Assembly (NCBI GenBank): GCA_030248225.1
Contig: JASANE010000682.1
Span: 62,001-126,000 of the forward strand
DNA length: 64,000 nt
Direction: 5' to 3'
From: Trileptium ribeirensis
Lineage: Eukaryota > Nematoda > Enoplea > Enoplida > Thoracostomopsidae
Shown: positions 10,174 through 21,954 of the stretch, piece after piece
How the letters are laid out: every line of letters begins with the position of its first letter
Numbering within the stretch: position 1 is the first letter of the stretch
The notes under the pieces: model-generated
Database searches by the model: none
What the model was told of the DNA's origin: nothing
Seen by the model: only the letters and a program-made list of their open reading frames with translations
Program-made: the position numbers and the translations under genes

Positions 10174-13135
10174 GTGTTATTATGGACACATTAAGCATTG
10201 TCATGTAATACAGGAATACTCGGTATCATACCAGAAGTTCATTGAATTTAGTATGCACTTCAGTATTGACCATATTTCTGCTACGAAATTGAATGTTAGA
10301 CGTATAGATAGGAAACCATATCAAAATATATTTCAAGAAAATTTAGTTTAATAACATGCACATTGATAACCGCGCACACTTAGAGTTAGCAGTTGGGATG
10401 ATAACAAATGTCTGCAGAAAATTGCTGCTTAATATATTGGCACGCGTAAATTTAAGAATTGTCTGTGGAATGATGTGCAGTAGCACAGAAGGTCGGGGGG
10501 GGGTTGGCGCTTCTCCTCGCCCCCTCGTCAAACCTAATGCGGGGTCATCAAAAATTTGTAAAAAAAATACAAAATATGATCAATGTCACAAAAATTTGTT
10601 GATCAAGGATAGAGTGAGTTCTACATGTGTCGAAGGTCTGTCGGCGTTGGGGGTTAGATGGTCTCAGGGGATTGCCAACTTAGCTAATAATTTTTTTCTG
10701 TTTTCCCTATGTTTTACTAATGTTGCCCCCATTTTCCATTTTACCCTATTGCCAAAATGTTTAGTGCGCCGGACGGCCGCCGGTGAGGAGATTTGAAGCC
10801 TTCAGAGGTAATGCAAAAGGGGTCAATTCCGGGGTCCGTCAGATATGATGAGTTAGCGATACTGGAGAAGGGTTAAGACAGTATACAGAATGACCATGAT
10901 CTACGGAGATTATAGATCATTGAACAGGTATTGTTCTTTACAGACGAAATTTTAAAGGTTAAGTCAGCGGGAGGACAAGCACGCTCATGGAGGTTTTTCT
11001 TATTCGTATAAAAGAGTCCGGTGCTTAATAGACTTCACAAGACAATTGGTAGGATATATCAGACGCTTTTGTGTAAGCTCAGGTATCCTAATGGTTCTTA
11101 TGCAGAATGTTATAATGGCGTTTTAAAGCTACTCATTGAAGTACGTGTTCCGGGCTCAATCCACTCTAAGGCAGGAGTTGGACATCGTGACTAGGGTGAT
11201 AAGGATGGCAGAAAGAGATGGCCTTGTTAATAAGATGGGTAAACTTAGCAAGGGACTGACACCAATAAACATTTATTTATTTTTGTTCGTATATACATTT
11301 CTTTATTCGCTTTTATTTATATATGTTAAGTCGCTTAGTTATCAATATATATTATGTTCTGCAACAATTACATACATTTTTGGGACCGCATAAGCTGAGG
11401 GGAATCACACCTCTCACACTGACAGCTCCCTTGTTTTGAACTAGGCCCCAAGTCCAGGTCATAGCATCACACATACATTTTTGTAGTTTGGAAAAACCAG
11501 GTAATGTGTGTAGCCACCTCTTTGTTAAAACCAAATTTGATGTTAGGGCAATAACATTTTGAGATATTTTAAAATGTATATATTGTGCTTCAGGATTCTT
11601 GCACTGGTGACCTTCTGAAGCTTTATCACAATTGGGCTGATGTATGTTTTATCGCTTAAATTCTTGTAGAAAACATCACCTTTATTTTTACTACGTAGTA
11701 TGTTTACAATTTATTTTTGAAACGGACCGCTTTCCACTGAGGGTCCTACAGGTCGTTCAAATTCTCTTTTTCTTGTCTGTTTCGATAACGCATAATTCAT
11801 CTTCGCGTGGATGGATTTCGATAAAATTTTTTATTCTATAGCAACAGTGATAAGGATGTGTCCTTTAGTTGAATGCAACAGCTACCACTCCATCTTGCGG
11901 GGTCAAAACAACAAAAAGATTTTTTAAAGTTTTCTTTGCGGAATATGGCCATAAATGTACCAGTCATTCGCAACCCATACTTCAGGCCTTGCATCAAAAA
12001 ACCAAGTCCGCCATCCAGAAACAAATCATCGAGATCTACAATTTTTTCGTGCGACCGTTCTCTGGTCCACTGTGGGTCTAAGAATGTAATTCGTCGACCA
12101 TTTGCCAGACATATTGATATTTCAAATTTCGGCATGCTATTTACCATGTTTTTATCGTACAACGACTGCTATTGAAATTTGTGATTTACTGAATACGATG
12201 GTTTTACTTATAGCCCAATTTGACTATATTATCCTTTTTCGTGTGTTTCAAGGTTTTTGCGTCACGAACCCAATTTCCAAAATGTAGTGAGTTTTCATTT
12301 TTGGTTATATATTGTGTGAAGGGCAGAAAGAATAGTCTTCATTGGTATGCAGAATACGATGACCTTGTTATCTAGAGTATAACATGAATATTTCATGCTT
12401 TCGGATGTTGTTTTGGTTTACGGTGAATGAATCCTATTTCCAGAATTTAGTTTGTCTTCAGTGGCTTGGTTTTGCATCCATAGCATTATGAAAATGTTAT
12501 GTGTATATATTTCTCGGTACGCTGAATACGGTGGTTTAAGATCGACGAAGTTTTAGGGTTTTGAATGACATTAATGTTTTTAGGTGTAATTGTGTATAGC
12601 AAAAACAAAAGCCTGTTACATGTGATTACATAAATGGCCACTCGACGAAAACACGCTCGCTCAGATTCACACTAGTTTACGAGTTACTAGTTATTACATG
12701 ACTATAAATAGTATGCAAAGTACTGTGAACATTATATAATGTAGATACTTGACAGGTATAGCTGGGGTTTTATTTCCTCAATCGTTCCGATGGTAGCAAA
12801 ATTCACATGAGCCCTACCTTGGACCATCTTTGCTGATACAGCATCGATATTGCACAGAAACACCTAGCGTCAAAAGACAATCTCATGTCAATGAATTTTC
12901 AACACACCACCTAATATCGTCGTTGTAAAATGTCGGGAAAAAAATCTAAAAATTATTGATACCATGTATGTTATTGAACTTCATTCTTTTAAAATAAGTT
13001 GCTAAATTAGGTGAACAAAACGTTCGGAGTATAGCAAAATGCCCGGTAGGATTACGTTGGACCATATTTACTGATTCATCAGCATCGTTATTTCACTATA
13101 ATGTTAAAAAGCAATTATGTGCATCTAATTATAGG
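10174..13135. other. Arm sequence without recognised genes
   Basis: No gene or repeat family recognised. A G-run lies at 10,496-10,504 and an AT-rich stretch at 11,270-11,360. Open frames of about 100 residues near 11,840-12,175 occur on both strands over the same bases and look like chance. Mirrored at 47,160-50,110. Confidence 0.5.
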
Positions 13136-13570
13136 TTAAATTACTCTGTAAAATGAGCCAAATATCTCCCATATTTCCTGAGCTCTCCAATCGCTGAAAA
13201 TTTTGCGAAGGGGCATGAACCCTGGGGCCTCCTTGGTTCCGACCCGGGGGGCGACCGATTTTGCCGGGTTGCATTTTTTCAAGAGAAAAACAGTTAAATA
13301 TCGTGTCAGAAACGCTGCCAAACGCTGTTGATGGAGAGAAAACGCTATTTTGAAGCAAAGTTTGACAAAATTTGCGAAATTTTTTGCTTCGGAACGGAAC
13401 TTTAGAACAAATTTTTTGTACTGTGGACCGATTGGAAACAAAAAAAATTTCCAAGAGGCAATGAACCGGGGAGCCCAAAATTTTGCCAGAGAGCACCTGT
13501 TCTTAACCAGGAGCAACCGAAAAATGTCAGGGGGCCCCCCCAACTCCTTCCAATTTGGAGAGCCCGGATT
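13136..13570. repeat. Unclassified repeat-like block, more divergent between arms
   Basis: An open frame on the minus strand (about 135 residues) matches one of 138 residues at 46,745-47,161 in the mirror arm. The two translations agree at both ends but differ strongly in the middle. The protein resembles nothing I know. Related words (TTTTGCGAAGGGGCATGAACC and AAGAGGCAATGAACCGGGG) recur within the block in the same orientation, suggesting an old internal duplication rather than a gene. Confidence 0.4.
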
Positions 13571-13793
13571 TCTTTGTTTTTTCTAGAGACATGCTCAGTA
13601 TATTTCTAATCTGATGAGCCTTTTTTAAAACCATTTGACCCTAATCTTTTACCCAAGGGTATCATACTCCAAAGCTTTATGGAATTAGAGACCTAAACAG
13701 CTCTTCAAAATAAACCTAATTTTGCTGAAATATCTTTACCGGATGCTGAGATACAGCAAGAAATTTTTTGTCGGATATCTTTTAACTCGAACA

Positions 13794-13984
13794 TAGGTCC
13801 TTCGACCTGCTTTTACGACTAGAAGGAGCTTAAAGATTTTAAAATTTGTATAAAATTAACTGATTAGCTAGCTAATTAATTAGTTATTCAGCATATACGG
13901 GCAAGTTTTACATGCTTCACAAATGTCATATTCGTAAACCCGAAGCTAGGCCCTTCGACCTGCTTTTAAGACTGGAAGGAGCTG
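13794..13984 (+). repeat. 36-bp direct repeat pair
   Basis: AGGTCCTTCGACCTGCTTTT plus a following GAC.AGAAGGAGCT word at 13,794 recurs as AGGCCCTTCGACCTGCTTTT plus the same continuation at 13,949, about 155 bp apart. Between them is an AT-rich run of TAATTAATTAG words. The mirror pair is at about 46,315-46,510. Confidence 0.8.
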
Positions 13985-14030
13985 GAATCATTTTCGCGTT
14001 AACTAAAGGGTACAAATACATGTTCAGAAC

Positions 14031-14806
14031 ATGGTAGAGATTCTGTGTTGCAAGGGTGGAAGCTTTTAAATTCCGCCTGTGAATGTTACCGACCATATCT
14101 AGGGAACGACTTAACCGATTTTCATAATCTTGGGCTCATTCGAACCGGCATAGTCGCTTTACTGTGTATATCCCCGAGCGTTTTTGATTTAAGGTCTGGT
14201 TCCGTGGTCAGAGATCAAAATGAGGTTTTGTGCTCCGGTTTAGTACCCCTTCGCGAAAGCAAGGATATTTTTATCTTAACTTTCAAATTTTTTCTCGTGT
14301 TTTTTATTTCGTAGTAAATTTATTGATAAATACCAATGTACATTTTTTGTTTTCGATTAAGGTTCCGGTTCTGGAATTATGGGGTTTGAGGTACGGGGGT
14401 ATGACACCATCGTGGTTCCTTGGTCCAAAATTCGAACGCTTTTTCTGCTGTCAGGGGCGCCGGAAAAATTTATTTCGGGTTTTCGGGTATGAGGAATTAA
14501 TTGCCGGTATTGATTTTCTGAGCGACTCATGGTTCCATGAGTAGGAGGACAGTGGTGCTTCCAAGATTCCTAGGCCCAAAGTTCCTGTTTTTATTGTGGC
14601 GTCCTCAGCGGCTGTTAACTTCTACCTGTTTTCGGGCATAGGGGAGTTATTGTCGGTGTTAGTTTTGCTCTAACTTGTGCGGTATTGTGTAATGTCCACA
14701 TATAACATATTCACGTATGTTATCGATAGAAGATACGTTGTGCACTCAAAAGGCGTAGGTGTACCTATGCTTCACTACATTCTGCAATCTCGATAGAGTT
14801 ACTAGT
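14031..14806 (+). repeat. Tandem-core repeat, copy B (left arm)
   Basis: Same head (AACCGATTTTCATAATCTTG, CATTCGAACCGG) and tail (CTATGCTTCACTAC ... GATAGAGTTACTAG) as the copy at 943-2,340, but with one core unit. Just before the tail, GCGTAGGT and ACCTATGC form an 8-bp stem with a 2-nt loop near 14,751-14,770. Confidence 0.75.
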
Positions 14807-15276
14807 TTAGCTTTTCCAATGAGCTATTGCGCCAGTCAATCGGCCTGGTCAAAGTTGAGTTATGCTAGCCACCCTGGAGAGCCAGGAAACGGAAACCTTT
14901 GAAATATGTCACTCTGGCCAGCGAGAATTCTTCGCTACGTACATCCATTCACTAGTCAGCATTCAATTAAAAGTACGTTGGAGTATATAGCCAGCGCTAG
15001 CACAAAAAGCGCTGTATAAGTGCTATAATTGCTACATATTGGCAGCAAAATTATGAAACTTTGGTATTTTTGTATTTTTACCTTAAGAGCTGAATGAGTA
15101 CATATTTTTGGGGTAGCTGGATACGATGAATGCAATTTTACCTAGTCGAAAGAGCAATTGGACAAGTACAAGCGTTATATAACGTAAATTTGGTCTTAAA
15201 CTTATAATATTTTTGAAAGTTGTCACTTATATAAATTTCGAATTATTTTTTCATGCAGCGTTCTTTTTAAAGAATG

Positions 15277-15665
15277 TGTAACGTAGCGGAGATTGTGTGG
15301 TGCAGTGGTGAAAGTTTTTAAATTTTGTCTGTATGTGAATGTGACCGACCATAACTAGGGAACGACTTACCGTGTACATCCCCTAGCGTTTTTTTATTTA
15401 AACCAGTTCCAGGGTAGGAGGTCGAAATGAGGTTTTTTGCCACATTTTCATAGCCGTCGCGGAAGCAATGTTATTTTTATCTTAACTTTTCGAATTTTTT
15501 CTCTGGTTGATTTATTTCATAGTAAAATGATAATTGCCGGTGCCTCTTTTTTGTTTTTTCGATTAAGGCTCCGGTTCTAGAGTTATAATGTCTTTTGTTT
15601 GGTGCACCCAAAATTCTTAATTTTATTGTGACATCCTGCGAGGCTGATAGCTTGTACTTACGTAA
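15277..15665 (+). repeat. Tandem-core repeat, copy C, 3'-truncated (left arm)
   Basis: Begins GTAACGTAGCGGAGATTGTG, carries the GACCGACCATAACTAGGGAA head and part of one core unit, then stops near the AGGCTGATAGCTTG word without the usual tail. The mirror is at 44,645-45,030. Confidence 0.7.
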
Positions 15666-16890
15666 ACGATTAGTGAAAAAATACAACCGGAAGTAACCGA
15701 AAATTTTCTTACCTGCACCAAGAAACCAAAACGCCAGCTGTTTTCAAAATTTCTCTGCCCAAGCCGCTAGACTCCGGCCGTCTCTTACAACTCAGTATTA
15801 AAAAGTGTGTACCATTGTCACGTGTAGCATGGAATTAACTGAAAAAGCCACATTTGGAAATTATTGTCGCAGGCATCGGCAGTTTTTCAATACTCCCCCA
15901 TATCGCATAGCTAGTAGAGAACAATCTTTTTAATTTGTGTTCACATTTTGGTCATTTGTATTCCCATTTTTTGTGACCGCGAACATGGGCTTTGCGATGT
16001 ACAAATGGTTCACGCAAAGTTTTTCATTTCGCGTGTTTATCCGTGTTCATCAAGTGACATTCTAATCAGACAGTAGTGTTACGGTCTATTTGTGTATTAT
16101 AGCACATGAAAAATACTGTTGGTATTCGCGTTTTCACTTGTACGCGATCAGGAAAATGCAATGCTAAGTCGCAAAATAGTGAACGAGAACAGCGCCTACA
16201 CATTGCTGCATTGCAAATGGTTTTCGCATACATAAGGGAAAATCGTGATTTGTTCGCGTTCATCGCTTTTATGATCGTGAACTAACTTGACAAAAGAACA
16301 ACCCAGGTGTACGCAGCTAAAGTGGACTTACTTATTAGGGTGAACGATCTCTATTTCCAGAAAATAGTACGTCTTCAGTAGTTTGGTATACGGCATCAAA
16401 TATAGTTTATAAAGAGGGTTTTCGGTGTATTGAATGCAATGATTTGGTCATCTACAATACAGCACAAACGCTTTACGTTGTCAGTTGTTTTTGATGGGTC
16501 TAGAGTCGACGGGGGTGTAGGATTTTGAATGGATTCATGGCTCAAGAGGTTTTGGGGTGGTATATACATAAAACATACAGTTATTAAACAGATAACTTAA
16601 AAATGAAACCAAACTGGCTTCGTTTCAGCATCGCTTGCGAGATGCTAGTTGCTCTACACCGTGGTTTAAAACGAATATATATATGGGAATAAACTGATTA
16701 AATTACATATGATGGTAGATTGTTATTGAAATATGCTCGACAGGAACCTTTTGGCTGTCGCTTAAATAGCGGCACAGTTAAGTTCTTGGCTACAAAGTAC
16801 TTAGAAAATTACATATGCCAGAAAATAATTATAAAATATGCCTTAAAAATTACAAATATATTATGTTAGTATTTGATTTGTTAGTGTTAT
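15666..16890. other. Arm sequence without recognised genes
   Basis: No gene recognised. On the minus strand a GGTGCAG|GTAAGAAA word near 15,707 resembles a splice donor but has no partner that I could find. Mirrored at about 43,410-44,640. Confidence 0.4.
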
Positions 16891-16898
16891 CTCTCTGT

Positions 16899-18060
16899 CA
16901 GGGAGTAATCGGAATACCGGTTCCGGCGAAAATCGTGTTCCGGTTGCGGTTCCGGCAAAGGGCAAAAACCATACCGGAACCGGAATTCCGGTTTAAAAAT
17001 TTTGTTTGAAATTTTTCACGTTTTTTGCTTCATCCTGTGATCCAAACATATGTAATATATATTATACAATGATCAAGCTCCAATGCAACCAAGCAAAAGA
17101 AAAGATTAACTAAGCAATTTGTCGTTTGAAACGTAAGTAGGGCACATAATTTCAGTAGGAATTTTTCATAATAGCCTGCAGGAGTTTGTTACCAAATCAA
17201 AGCCAGGTCGATGCTTGTAGCAGCTATTTTACACATTCAGAAGTCTGTGGGGTAGGTTTCAGTTAAACCGGTCCAACTCGGTAACAGGGTATGGCTTACG
17301 CAGAAGTACTTAGGGTATGCTTGGCTAACATAAATTGCGTCAAGAACCCGCCAATGCGCTTGTAAGCTTGATAAATCAGTCTAAATTGAAGTAAACTAAC
17401 GTTATCTGCAACGCAGCTAGAAACTGCTTTCTTGGCAAAGAACTGTATTTATTGAAAGTGTGCGAGCAGCATCACAGTGTGTCTCATTTATAGCATTCTG
17501 ATTAGAAATTTATCATCATTATCATCTAACTGACGGGCACTGTTTGTCCAACGCTAGCCTAAACAGTGTCCCTGACCACTGATCAGAAAATTACCTTCTT
17601 CTATCTATTATTTTCTCTTAGAATCACATAAACCAATTATTTCAAGTTTCCTACAGAGTAACATGTAACAAACGTATGTGTAGTAAAGGAAGGCGACTGG
17701 AGACAGAGCGAAAATGTGCATTATACGCTCCAAGCTTTGTAAGCACATTCGATTTGACGCAGTATACGCAACGATGTATAGTGGAAGGCATTTTTTGCTC
17801 TGGATGTCCAAAAATCGACATATTTGATCGATAAATAAACATTATTAACTTCCTCAGTCTCTTTAAAGTTTCAGAAAGGCAATAATACCATCGCAATACA
17901 TTAAGTTTAATACAAAAGTTATTTTTAATGCATTTTAAATCCACTATACCTTAATTTCTTCCTTCATCTGTTTTACTGTATATAAATTTCGAAGACCAAG
18001 TTCCGGATCCGGTTTAAATGGACGATTCTGGTTGCTGGTTCCGGTTCCGGTTATTCCCTG
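16899..18060. mobile_element. Non-autonomous hAT-like element with perfect 8-bp target duplication
   Basis: The termini are CAGGGAGTAATCGGAATACC and, reading in from the other end, CAGGGAATAACCGGAACC. They are rich in GGTTCCGG words. The flanks carry CTCTCTGT at 16,891-16,898 and again at 18,061-18,068, an exact 8-bp target-site duplication, diagnostic of hAT together with the CAGGG terminus. The interior (about 1.16 kb) has no transposase; the minus-strand frame near 17,651-17,944 is unrecognised. It would need a transposase in trans. Confidence 0.88.
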
Positions 18061-18364
18061 CTCTCTGTGTATTATAAACTGTATAGTAGATGTCGAGATA
18101 TATGTGTTGGCTAGCTAAAACATAATCAAAGACGGCTGAGCGCACACTTAGACAGAATACATCTCGTTTTTGTGTTGTGCAAGTAGCGTCATGAATATTG
18201 ATGCGCTTTTGTTTAGTTTGCCATTAACTTTTGAATATGAAACGGAAAACTCTTACAACAAATTTCTCCTTCCGGTATCTAAAAGGCATGAAACATGATC
18301 TTTGATTTCAACAAAATTTAGGCGAAACAGAAATGTCAGTTACTCCCTAATGAATATATTATAC

Positions 18365-18781
18365 CAAGAGTGCATTAGGGAAGAGTGTGACACTTCCCTG
18401 TACTCAGATGTTAGCCCGTGTTTCATGATACGGGCGTTTTCGGCCTCTCCCACCGCAGTTCCTGGAGGGTGGGGTAACTTGGGCCCCCCACTTTTTTGGG
18501 AAGGTAAGTCGGACCCCTCCCCCCCAATTTTTTTGGGTGCGATGGGGTCGGTTTACATGCAGCTGCCTATAAACCGACCCCCTAAAATTAGGAGGGTCCG
18601 ACCTACCCCCCCACTCGCAAAAAACTGGAACGGGGGTCCAAGCAACACCTGCAGAAACTGGGGGTCGGGGGATCTCGACCCTCCAGCAACTGGGGGATCA
18701 GGCCGAAAACGACCGTTTCATCAAATACGGGTTTATATGTGAGTGCAGTGAAGTGTCATACTCTTCCCTAATGCACTCTTG
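18365..18781. mobile_element. Palindromic MITE with long terminal inverted repeats (left arm)
   Basis: Both ends read inward as CAAGAGTGCATTAGGGAAG, and the inverted similarity continues through CACTTC, CCCGT and the GATCC/CCCC-rich interior, giving a nearly fully palindromic element of about 417 bp. The flanks ATTATAC on each side suggest a 7-bp target duplication. A plus-strand frame of 146 residues across it is a by-product of the palindrome. The GC-rich core contrasts with its AT-rich surroundings. Confidence 0.85.
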
Positions 18782-19364
18782 ATTATACTAATTGGAATAC
18801 CGGCAGTAGTTTTGTAGTTAATATCGATTTAACTTGATATTTTGAGCTTGTATGATCGCGAAACGACTACGCAGTTTTCTAACATTTCCTTATTGTGTTT
18901 ATGTTTTTCGCAAGGCCACAAAAATAAAAAAATGTTATGGTACTTCAAACACCCATTTTTAATGCTGCACCATTCATGAGCATTAATAAACGTATTGAGG
19001 CATCGCTTTGTTTTCTTGCAACGTATCTAAGAATGATGTAGGTACTGGTGAACTTAAACTATCATTATTTGAGATTTAGCTGGCGACTCATTACTTATTT
19101 GCAATAGAATCCTATAGAACTTACGGAATGTCAGATGTTTTGCTGCATTTATTCAAATAATCATATTTTCATTTGCCATGCATGGCTGTTTTATTTTTTA
19201 ATGGACTCGATTCGTTTCAGTTTAGAAGATTACTTTTTAGCTACGTTATGTGTTTAGCAATATGTACTGTTAAAGCATCTTACGAGTTTCTCGAAATAGA
19301 TAAGCAGGCGTTTGCCGAATGTGCATTCTGAATATTGTATTCTATTCTTGTTTGACATTTATAG

Positions 19365-19466
19365 GCTTACATGCTCGTATTTGGCGTTAATGATATGGAA
19401 TCGTTTCGAAAAGTTGACAGAATAAAGAAAGAAATTGACAAGTTACATTCGAAGGAAAAGAAGGAG
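19365..19466 (+). CDS. NKIRAS: NKIRAS exon 4, left arm (intact)
   Basis: 102 nt, 34 codons, phase 0 at both ends. Acceptor TTTATAG|GCT and donor GAG|GTGATT; read-through would hit TAA two codons later. It encodes AYMLVFGVND, then ESFRKVDRIKKEIDKLHS, then KEKKE, matching the NKIRAS segment before the G4 strand. The paired exon at 40,849-40,949 lacks one A, so only this version keeps the frame. Confidence 0.85.
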
Positions 19467-20591
19467 GTGATTTAAATGGAGCAAGCGAAAGGAACGAAGT
19501 TTTCTCTGATACTTCTAGGAAAAATTCGTGAAAATTTTTCTGTCGTAACTCATAACTCTACTTCCGATGGAAGGGTTTTTAGACACTTTTTCTGTAAGAA
19601 AAGTTCTCTAACAATACGAAGCTCTAATACTATTTTCCGGGTCAAAATATTCAAAAACTTGTTTTTAATGATTCTTTGTCAAAATGTGGTTATACGGTTA
19701 ACTCTGCTTTGCAGATCACGTCTCCCTGCCTATAATTATACATCATATTGAAAAACGGATAAATAATACTAACCGGAATCAACTCGCGGGGTTCTACACT
19801 CTTGCTGAATAACACTTTTGGTGAGATCGCTCCCAATACCGCTGCAGGACCTAATCTGGGTCTTCAACAATTTGCCTTTCACATTGATTTGTAAAATTTC
19901 GACACGTATTGCGGGTTTATACCGTACATCGATTGTGTTGTAGGTTATGAAGCACGCTGTATACGATGGTTTATTATGATTGATTAAGCATGGCTATATC
20001 TTAATATTTAGGATTTTCTAGGGTTTTAGGTTATACAAAACTGATCGCTAAATAACATGTAGGAAGTTGTTCGGTTATGTATAATTGCTTTCAGTACGTT
20101 CAGAATATTCTATTATAGGTTTTCCGTCCCGTCGACAGCTATAGTTAGATGATAGGAATTATTATTGTCCTAATTTACATACTGTATATACATTGTATAT
20201 ACATGATTATTGTTGCGTTTTTATGATTGCTTCAGTAATTTTATTCTGATTATTGTTATTAATACAGCGCAACCTGACATCCTGTTTATCTCATACACTT
20301 AAACGTAGGATACTTAGAGATTATACTCACATCGCCCACGAACACCCCTTTTTACCTTCGCTTGCGAGGTACTTTTAATCTTTGTGTTATGATTTAAATT
20401 TTTTGTCGGTCATAAGACGACTATGTGTATTACTTCGTTAGCTGAGTATAAGTTAGCCATACTCGATTGACTGCATGTGTTGTCGAATTTTGGACTGTGA
20501 GTGAAGTTAGACTTCGGAAATTTCATATATTTATAATATTTGGCTCGATTGCTACCAGCATAATAATATTATTTATTTTAGCATATTTTAG

Positions 20592-20685
20592 GTTCCAATT
20601 GTCATTATGGCCAATAAGATCGATCTGTCTGATCAGCGTGTAGTTGATAGCACGGCTGCTGAAGAATGGGCTCTTCGCGAAAAGG
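20592..20685 (+). CDS. NKIRAS: NKIRAS exon 5, left arm (G4 motif)
   Basis: 94 nt, entering in phase 0 and leaving in phase 1. Acceptor ATTTTAG|GTT and donor AAAAGG|GTGCGT. It encodes VPIVIMANKIDLSDQRVVD followed by STAAEEWALREK. NKID is the guanine-specificity motif of Ras-family GTPases, and the DQR.VD..A..WA pattern is the kappaB-Ras signature. Identical to 39,631-39,724. Confidence 0.9.
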
Positions 20686-21525
20686 GTGCGTTACGTTTTC
20701 GCTTTTGTTGCATATTTCTATTGTTCTCAAAGACTAAAATTTGTTGGACAGGTGATGTAAGTTGAGGAAACTTTATGTGAAGATTATTGTGCTTGTTTTG
20801 GTAGCATTTGCATGACGTCGCCTTGTGATTTCGAAAAGATACATATCACATCATACTCCCATTGAACAAGGGCTAGATTGTCTGCTGAAATTTGCATAGC
20901 TTGTAAACACAATTATTACAAATAAAATATTATGCGAAAACAACGTAAATAAAATAAAACATAAAATACCGCATTTCGTTTTAGAAATATACCTAATGGA
21001 CTGGGGCTAAATACTAGTTCTACTGTGTGTAGCATTTTATATTGATGTATTTACTGTATTCCACGGAGATTTGTCGCTGGGTATTACCAGTATACAGTCA
21101 CGAGCAAAAGTAAAGTACATAAAAAGGGACCTGGACGGACAAAATTGTGTCCATCTATTTTCAATCGCACTTTCGCGTGTTCAAGTTTAGAGAACAGACA
21201 AAATAGCGTCTGTCTCCGTCCAGAAGTTCGTCCGCCTGCGTTTATGCACGACGTACATTAACGATTAACTTTATACATACATAGCTTTGAGAAAATGACA
21301 TTGCTGCAAATTTCAGTGCGATATCTTTCCCGCTAAACCTACAGGACCTTTTTTGGGATCCTGTAATTTTGACCAATTATTGTGTTTCAGTAGAAGAACG
21401 ATTGCGTACTCACCCTTTAAGGTGGGTACACTGTGGTTGTTCTTTTTCTGAAAATCAGGAATAGTGTTGTCCAAAAATTCGCGTTCGCAATTATTTTGCT
21501 ATGGGTATATATAGTTGATTTTATG

Positions 21526-21740
21526 TGCTCTTTGTGATGTACGAGCGCAATTTGCGTTCGCGTAAATTTTGGCTGCAGGTATGTCAGCCAGTAAAATCGC
21601 CTCGTTCAAAAATATTGCTCATAGTTCATAATATTGCTGAGACCGGTATAAACAGTTTAGCGAACAAGTATGCTCTCCGTGATGTACGAACGCAAAATTA
21701 TTGGTATCCGCGCATATTTTTGGCTGCAGTTATTTTTGGA
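21526..21740 (+). repeat. Local direct duplication inside an NKIRAS intron
   Basis: TGTGATGTACGAGCGCAA ... TTTGGCTGCAG near 21,534-21,580 recurs as CGTGATGTACGAACGCAA ... TTTGGCTGCAG near 21,679-21,729. The spacing is about 145 bp. It is intronic, and the open frame across it looks incidental. Present in both arms. Confidence 0.7.
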
Positions 21741-21867
21741 ATTAATACCGTAATATTCCTGATTTTTAAATGATTTGCCGTTTAAACACTTTTGACTACT
21801 GTGATTCGGAGTCAAGTATGATAATCGCTATGTTTTCCAGCTGTTGTTAAACATTTTGTATATTCAG

Positions 21868-21954
21868 TGCGACTGTACGAGGTATCGGCAGCTGATCGAA
21901 AAACTCTCATCGAACCGTTTGTGTATGTTGTGTCCAAAATCTTTCACGCGCCAA
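21868..21954 (+). CDS. NKIRAS: NKIRAS exon 6, left arm (G5-like segment)
   Basis: 87 nt, entering in phase 1 and leaving in phase 1. Acceptor TATTCAG|TG and donor CCAA|GTTAGT. It encodes RLYEVSAADRKTLIEPFVY followed by VVSKIFHAP, collinear with the family's V(K/R)LWEV...DRKTLIEPF block. If the donor were not used, TAG follows within one codon, so a shorter protein is an alternative. Identical to 38,362-38,448. Confidence 0.9.

Noticed and set aside
11836..12175. Overlapping frames of about 100 residues on both strands
   Set aside because: Three frames open over the same bases with no recognisable motif; typical of chance.
15690..15730. Strong-looking splice donor GGTGCAG|GTAAGAAA on the minus strand
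   Set aside because: No acceptor or coding exon could be paired with it.
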